Assembly: GCA_963778165.1 (NCBI GenBank) | Contig: CAVZTE010000002.1 | Span: 433,066-497,065, forward strand | Direction of reading: 5' to 3' | Length of the DNA stretch: 64,000 bases | Source of the DNA: Bog-756 sp963778165 | Lineage (GTDB): Bacteria > Actinomycetota > Acidimicrobiia > Acidimicrobiales > RAAP-2 | Part shown: positions 59,301 through 64,000 of the stretch, one piece after another | How the letters are laid out: every line of letters begins with the position of its first letter | How positions within the stretch are numbered: position 1 is the first letter of the stretch | Program-made: the position numbers and the translations under genes | The notes under the pieces: generated by a model | Database searches by the model: none | The model's input: the letters and a program-made list of their open reading frames with translations, nothing else | Told to the model about the DNA's origin: nothing

Positions 59301-59975
59301 GTGACGGAGGCAACGCCCTACCTTGCCGTAATCCCAGCTCGGGGTGGATCTCGTGGTGTCCCCGGGAAGAACCTTCGCCCGATTGCGGGCGCCGCTGGGC
59401 CTGGTCATCGAACATGTTCGCCGGTGCCAGACTCCGATGCAACGGTCGTGAGCACTGACGACCCGACATCGCTGAAGCGGCTGCGGAGGCGGAGCGGCCG
59501 TACCAGTGCTTCGGCCTGATATCTCGCCACTGACGAGTCGCCTACGGAGCCTGCGGTCCTTCACGCCCTGGAAAGAGCCCACCAGTCGTCCGCGTTCGGC
59601 ACGTCGTACTGCTGCAGCCGACATCGCCCATACGAGACGATGGCTCGCTAGATGCCGCGGTTGAGCAGTACGAACAGTCGGGGGCGGACTCCCTCGTCAG
59701 CGTCGTCGAGGGATCACCATTCCAATGGCGTCGGGACCTACCGGTCCCGAACCCCTCTATGAATTGATCGGCGACCGCGGCGACAAGAATCCCCGAAGGG
59801 GCCCGCCGATATATCGAAAATGGGAGCATTTACATCACTGATGCCGACCTTCTGGAGAAAACCAAGAAATCGCCTCAGCGGCCAAGTCACAATGTTTATA
59901 ATGAAACCACACGAAGGAATCGACATAGATACCGAATTCGATCTTTGGGTCGCCGACCGCCAGATGCGGGGTACC
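59301..59975 (+). CDS. neuA: CMP-nonulosonate (sialic acid-type) cytidylyltransferase, heavily frameshifted
   Basis: Activates a nine-carbon acidic sugar with CTP. The start is GTG 59301. The signature YLAVIPARGGSRGVPGKNL is followed, across several frame changes, by LVIEHVRRCQ, VVSTDDPT, SPTEPAVLHALERAHQSS-like residues, VVLLQPTSPIRDDGSLDAAV, EQYEQSGADSLVSVVEGSPF and ARRYIENGSIYITDADLLEK, ending GIDIDTEFDLWVADRQM. These are the canonical NeuA/PseF/LegF motifs in order. At least five shifts interrupt it. The last frame runs without a stop into the next gene; either a final shift hides the stop or the two are fused. Whether the sugar is Neu, Leg or Pse type cannot be told. Confidence 0.85.
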
Positions 59976-62220
59976 GTGCTAATTGAAAGAGACATAGGCC
60001 CGCTATCAGTCGCTCCCGACGAGACCGTTGAAAACGCCCTCCGCCAAATCACTATAAATCGTCGCCGAGTGGTGTTCTGTGTCGGAGAGTCGGGCATGCT
60101 GGTAGGGATCATCACCGACGGTGATTTCCGTCGTGGTTCCTTGAAAATCCTGGTTCATCCCTCTCGACTCCCGCGGGACGGTGGCCAACCGGAATCTCAT
60201 CTCCGCTCCATTCGGTCCGGACCGAGTGGTCGATCCACTGTTTTCCGCGTCGGTGACTTGTGTCCCCCTAGTCGACACACGGGGACGGCTGGTGGCCGTT
60301 GCCCGGCCGCACACGCGAGGATTCTGGATCGACAGCAAGACTCTCGGGGACGACAGTCCCACGTTCATCGTCGCCGAGATCGGTATCAACCACAACGGCA
60401 GTCTCGAGACTGCGAAACGACTCATCGAGTTGGCAGCTAACGCCGGAGCGACAGCGCGAAGTTTCAGATGCGCGACATGAGCTCGCTCTATCGCAATGCG
60501 GGTGCCTCGGAGACCATCGAGAGAAACTTAGGGCCTCAGTACACGTTGGACTTGCTGGATCGGTTCTCCCTGACAACCGAAGAGATGATTGAGGCATTCG
60601 ATCACTGTCGAAGCGTGGGCATCATCCCCCTCTGCACGCCCTGGGACCTCGCAAGCGCCAAGGTGCTCGATGACTATGGGATACCCGGTTTCAAGGTCGC
60701 GTCGGCCGACCTCACCAACCATGATCTGCTGACCTTCCTGGCCCAGACGGCACGGCCGATCATCATGTCGACCGGGATGTCCACCGAGGAAGAAATCGTG
60801 GAGAGCACGGGAATCCTCAGGTCGGCGGGTGCGCCCTTTGCCCTACTCCACTGCAACTCGACGTATCCAGCTCCGTTCAAAGACATCAACCTCCGTTACC
60901 TCAACCGACTCGCCGATTTCGGAGACTGCGTGGTGGGCTATTCGGGCCATGAACGAGGGCACCACATTGCGGTCGCAGCCGTCGGGATGGGGGCGAAGAT
61001 CATTGAGAAACACATGACGCTCGACCGGACGTGGAGGGTAACGACCACAAGGTCAGCCTCGAACCCAAAGAGTTGGTAGCGATGGTCCGGGAGATCCGTG
61101 AACTCGAAGAGGCCTCGGGACCGACGTAACCCGCAGATCACACAGGGCGAAATGATGAACCGCGTCAATCTGGCCAAGAGTCTCGTGGCCAGGTTGAGAT
61201 TCGTCAGGGCGACGAGATCACCGATGACATCCTGAGGTGCGTAGTCCTGGCCGTGGCATGCAGCCGAACCGTCGAATGCGCTCGTTGGTCGCCGGGCCAC
61301 GCCGACTTGCACCCGGTGACTTCTTCTTCCCCAGCGACCTCGTCGACAGTGCGGTAGTCGCCCGGGATTACTCGTTCCGCAGGCGATGGGGACTCCCGGT
61401 GCGGTATCACGATTTCCGGGAATTGGCCGCCCGTTCCAATCCTGATTTCATCGAATTCCACATGAGCTACCAGGATCTCGATCTGTTCCGGTGGCCGACA
61501 TGGTCCCTGACGTGATGCCCCTAGGCCTGGTCGTGCACAGCCCCGATCTGTTCCCCGGTGACCATATCTTGAACCTAGCCAGCGAGGACGACGGCTACTG
61601 GAAGCGCTCGATCCAGTGAACTGCAGCGGGTCGTGGACCTCACCCGAGAGCTCACTCCGCGATTTCGAGTGCAGGGAGACACCCTGATCGTCGCAAGCCT
61701 CGGCGGCTTCTCGACCGAGGCTCCCATGCGGTCGAGCGAGAAGCTCCCTCGCCTCTACGAGCGCGTTGCCGCGGCCCTCGAACGATCGACTCTGAAGGTG
61801 TCGAGATCATTCCCGCAGACGTTTCCCCCGTTCCCCTGGTACCTGGGTGGTCAGCTGTATTGCAATCTCTTTGTCGGACCTACCAGATACGGCGACCTTC
61901 GCTCGCTATCACAACGTACGCCTCTGCCTCGATGTCGCCCACACCAAGCTTGCTTGCAACCACCGACGACTCCCTTCTCCGATGCCGTCGAGCTCCTGGC
62001 GCCGGTGGCAGCCCATCTCCACGTCGTGGATGCTGGCGGCCTGGACGACGAAGGGCTTCCAAATCGGTGAAGGGGAGGTCGACTTCCGCGTGTTCTCTCA
62101 GCAGGTGGAACTCGATGGCTCGCCCCAACTGCGAGCTTCATTCCCGAAATCTGGCAGGGCCATCAGAACCTCGGCGAGGGCTTTTGGATCGCCCTCGACC
62201 GCCTGGAGAGGTACCTTTGA
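59976..62220 (+). CDS. Multidomain nonulosonate synthase: CBS pair, NeuB, SAF, TIM-barrel isomerase domain
   Basis: About 748 residues with several frame changes. Starting at GTG 59976, residues 1-125 hold two CBS motifs (VENALRQITINRRRVVFCVG, then GIITDGDFRR; LISAPFGPDRVVDPLFSASV, then VPLVDTRGRLVAVARP). A NeuB domain follows: TFIVAEIGINHNGSLETAKR, KFQMRDMSSLYRNAG, CTPWDLASAKVLDDYGIPGF, IIMSTGMSTEEEIV and YSGHERGHHIAVAAVGMGAK. The SAF (antifreeze-like) domain has RITQGEMMNRVNLAKSLVAR and LAPGDFFFPSDL. The final domain is a xylose-isomerase-like TIM barrel (LPVRYHDFRELAARSNPDFI, VHSPDLFPGDHILNLASEDD, DVAHTKLACNH, SFIPEIWQGHQNLGEGFWIA). It condenses a hexosamine with phosphoenolpyruvate; the barrel may supply the substrate. 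Confidence 0.88.
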
Positions 62221-62260
62221 ACATCGGCCATGTCCAATAAAGCAACCAGAAGAGAAGAGT

Positions 62261-63179
62261 TGTGGCGATTTCTTTAGGATCCGAAGGTACGGAGTTGGAT
62301 GAAGTGTGCCCGTCTTGCGGGTCGTGGTGGCTGTCGGTTCACGGCCGTACCCCTTTGACAGTAACGAGCCATTGGGAGGCCTTTCCGTTATTTCGTGCGG
62401 CGATTGCGGCACAGGTCGAGCATTCCCCATGCCAACAGATGAAGCGCTGGATCGCTATTACAGCTCCGACGAATACGAATCGGTCGAGGGCTCAACGCTC
62501 TCCTTTGGTACAAACTCTTGGGATGTGGGGCCAGCGAGGGCTGCCGCTCAGGTTCAGATGATTTCTAGATTGGACCTCTCGCCGAGGAGGTTGGCTGGAC
62601 GTCGGCGTGGGATACGGTTTTCTGCTTGATGCCGCTCAGGCAGCAGGATGGTCAACGGCGGGAATGGAGCCGGGGCCTTCGCGGGGCGAACTGATTGCGG
62701 AAAACGTGGGCACCAGCTCTATCAGTCCCTAGATCAGGTGAAGGGCCAATGGGACGTTATTAGTCTTTCTCACTGTCTTGAACACGTTGTTGACCCAGTG
62801 GGCTTCCTGTCCCGGCTCAAAACGTTGCTTGTGCCGGGAGGATTGATCTTCTGCGAAGTACCGAATGACGGTCCCGGAGGGCCGTCAGCACGATCGGCCG
62901 ACGAGCCTCACGTTGTATTCTTCAGCCAAATCGGTCTTTCGAGATGCGAAGAGAGGGCCCGATCCCGAAACACTCATGAACGTGACTGTCGGACCTAAGC
63001 GCAGTCGCAAGCATTTGTCTTTCCGGGATGGTGTGATCCTGTTGGGTCACTCGGTACTGCCAAGTTCTGCGGTTCAAAGGATCCACTGGACTTTTCAGGA
63101 AGGCAATGATCGCGTTCGGATCCGTGCGATATTTCGAGTCGGGGAGAGGGAGTCTTTGCTTGAGGGCGGAGCCGAATAG
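62261..63179 (+). CDS. SAM-dependent methyltransferase with N-terminal zinc-binding cysteines
   Basis: The N-terminus has VCPSCGSW and, after a shift near 62325, VISCGDCGTGRAFPMPTDEA, two Cys pairs that fit a zinc ribbon as in C-methyltransferase-like sugar enzymes. YYSSDEYESVEGSTLSFGTN follows. Motif I, LLDVGVGYGFLLDAAQAAGW, is reached after a change near 62600. SLDQVKGQWDVISLSHCLEH and KTLLVPGGLIFCEVPNDGPG supply the remaining Rossmann motifs, then HVVFFS and a last shift near 62925 lead to the C-terminus ending at 63179. Such zinc-ribbon methyltransferases modify NDP-sugars or glycans. The gene is downstream of the nonulosonate synthase by about 40 bases. Confidence 0.78.
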
Positions 63180-63308
63180 CATCCGATAAATTCGCCGAAT
63201 TTGCGTCACCTGTCGGTTAACTTGCAGTCGTCTTCGGCGTCGAGCGCCGAGTAGTGGTCGTGCCAGATCAATTAACTCAAATCGCTCTAGCGGTGTAACC
63301 TTCTTCGC

Positions 63309-63830
63309 ATGGATAAGAGATTGCTGCGGCGACCGTTTTGGGTCTTTTTCCTAGTAGCGGATCCTCAGCGCTACGCAATCGCTCTTCACAGAGTTGCCAC
63401 AGAAATTGCACCTTCGTGGGTGGGTTGATGCCGCCCTTGCCGTACATGCATTCTCCTTCTTCCTCACCACACGCACTCCAGATCCACCAGCCGTCCGCAT
63501 ATCGGGAGTGGATTACACTTCACCACCTAGGCCAAAGGCGTTGTGATTGGAATGGGTGCCGCTCATCGGCGACGATGTAACGATGCTGCACCAAAAGCGA
63601 CGCTCGGCGTTTCGGAGATCGACGCACCGGAATACCCGATCATCGGCAATCGAGTTGTGATCAGTGTTGGAGCGAAGCTGCTTGGCGCTATCACCGTCGG
63701 TGACGACGCAGTTATAGGGGCCAACGCGGTTGTAGTGCATGACGTGCCGGCGGGAGCGGTCGTTGTGGGGATACCAGGGAAGGTCGTTAGTCAGCGGCAG
63801 CTCTCTACGGATGCACCGGGATTGGGATGA
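63309..63830 (+). CDS. Hexapeptide-repeat acyltransferase (serine acetyltransferase-like)
   Basis: Starts MDKRLLRRPFWVFFLVADPQ at ATG 63309. The remainder shows left-handed beta-helix hexapeptides: VVIGMGALIGDDVTMLHQ, GNRVVISVGAKLLGAITVGD, DAVIGANAVVVHDVPAGAVV and VGIPGKVV, a pattern shared by CysE-like and glycan O-acetyltransferases. The catalytic His would be in the LHFTTSAKG or MLHQ segment. At least three frame changes lie between 63420 and 63600. Position at the end of the nonulosonate cluster suggests O- or N-acetylation of the sugar rather than cysteine synthesis. No cysK is nearby. Confidence 0.82.
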
Positions 63831-63944
63831 TGTCGCCGGGAGCTCAGCGCCGCCCAGCATGAGCGGGACAGACAGAATGGCCGATTAGCTCTGGGCGTTC
63901 GGTGATCCACCATGCAGGACCTGCTCGCGCTCAACGTCGGATCT

Positions 63945-63980
63945 TCACCTCACCTCACCTCACCTCACCTCACCTCACCT
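63945..63980. repeat. Pentanucleotide tandem repeat (TCACC)7
   Basis: Seven perfect copies of TCACC, followed by a short hairpin CTCAC-CTTCG-GTGAG made with the last copy. It lies outside any recognised gene at the window edge. Five-base units shift frame if inside coding sequence, so it could be a phase-variable tract or an assembly slip. Confidence 0.9.
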
Positions 63981-64000
63981 TCGGTGAGCCGAGTACTGTC

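Overview
The window reads as chromosomal DNA of a high-GC Gram-positive bacterium, most likely an actinobacterium and plausibly class Acidimicrobiia. This rests on GC-rich codon use, a DUF222/HNH nuclease, an ECF42 sigma factor with its DGPF partner, DUF2510-like WW(x)DG/GWW motifs, a PHA synthase of actinobacterial type and apparently leaderless regulator genes. No rRNA, CRISPR array or intact prophage was seen. One tRNA-like gene (3020-3093) is present.

A dominant technical feature is that roughly half of the genes are split by single-base shifts. Where a shift can be localised it often lies in a short G or C run (9070-9072, 14365-14369, 21057-21059, 35905-35907, 39962-39964), and homology continues cleanly on both sides. 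I therefore annotate each as one gene with frameshifts and regard sequencing or assembly error as more likely than real decay. True pseudogenes cannot be excluded.

Layout. 0-10.4 kb: a secreted coiled-coil protein cut by the window edge, a type B carboxylesterase, the tRNA, map, a small XRE regulator, ECF42 sigma plus DGPF protein, a DUF222/HNH nuclease, a DinB-like protein with a 13-bp repeat leader, and a sulfatase. 10.6-17.7 kb: a large SWIM-SNF2 helicase, an intracellular PHA depolymerase, and a secreted beta-propeller/IPT protein. 17.7-18.2 kb: remnants of IS256- and IS30-type transposases marking the edge of a glycan island.

18.3-37.7 kb is a Wzx/Wzy-type exopolysaccharide locus: flippase, polymerase-like membrane protein, at least six glycosyltransferases, a Wzz/Wzc-type tyrosine autokinase, a methyltransferase, the initiating polyprenyl-phosphate sugar transferase, and a compact capE-capF-capG set for UDP-N-acetyl-L-fucosamine next to a WbuB-like transferase. 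The probable working order is: the sugar transferase primes undecaprenyl phosphate, glycosyltransferases (one probably adding L-FucNAc) build the repeat, Wzx flips it, the polymerase joins repeats, and the autokinase controls length.

37.8-54.6 kb carries a truncated haemoglobin, a His-rich PadR regulator coupled to a ferredoxin, a badly broken DHA2 transporter, a repeat-encoded coiled-coil protein, and a polyhydroxyalkanoate group (GST-like protein, phasin-like protein, acyl-CoA ligase, PHA synthase, divergent XRE regulator). After these come an AAA ATPase, an esterase lipoprotein, membrane proteins, an EEP-family hydrolase, and two small zinc-ribbon paralogues around a DUF457-type membrane protein.

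54.6-63.8 kb is a second glycan cluster: two non-haem iron oxygenases, a GT2, two methyltransferases, a CMP-nonulosonate synthetase, a four-part nonulosonate synthase (CBS pair-NeuB-SAF-TIM barrel) and a hexapeptide acyltransferase. It probably makes and transfers a modified sialic-acid-like sugar. The window ends in a (TCACC)7 repeat.
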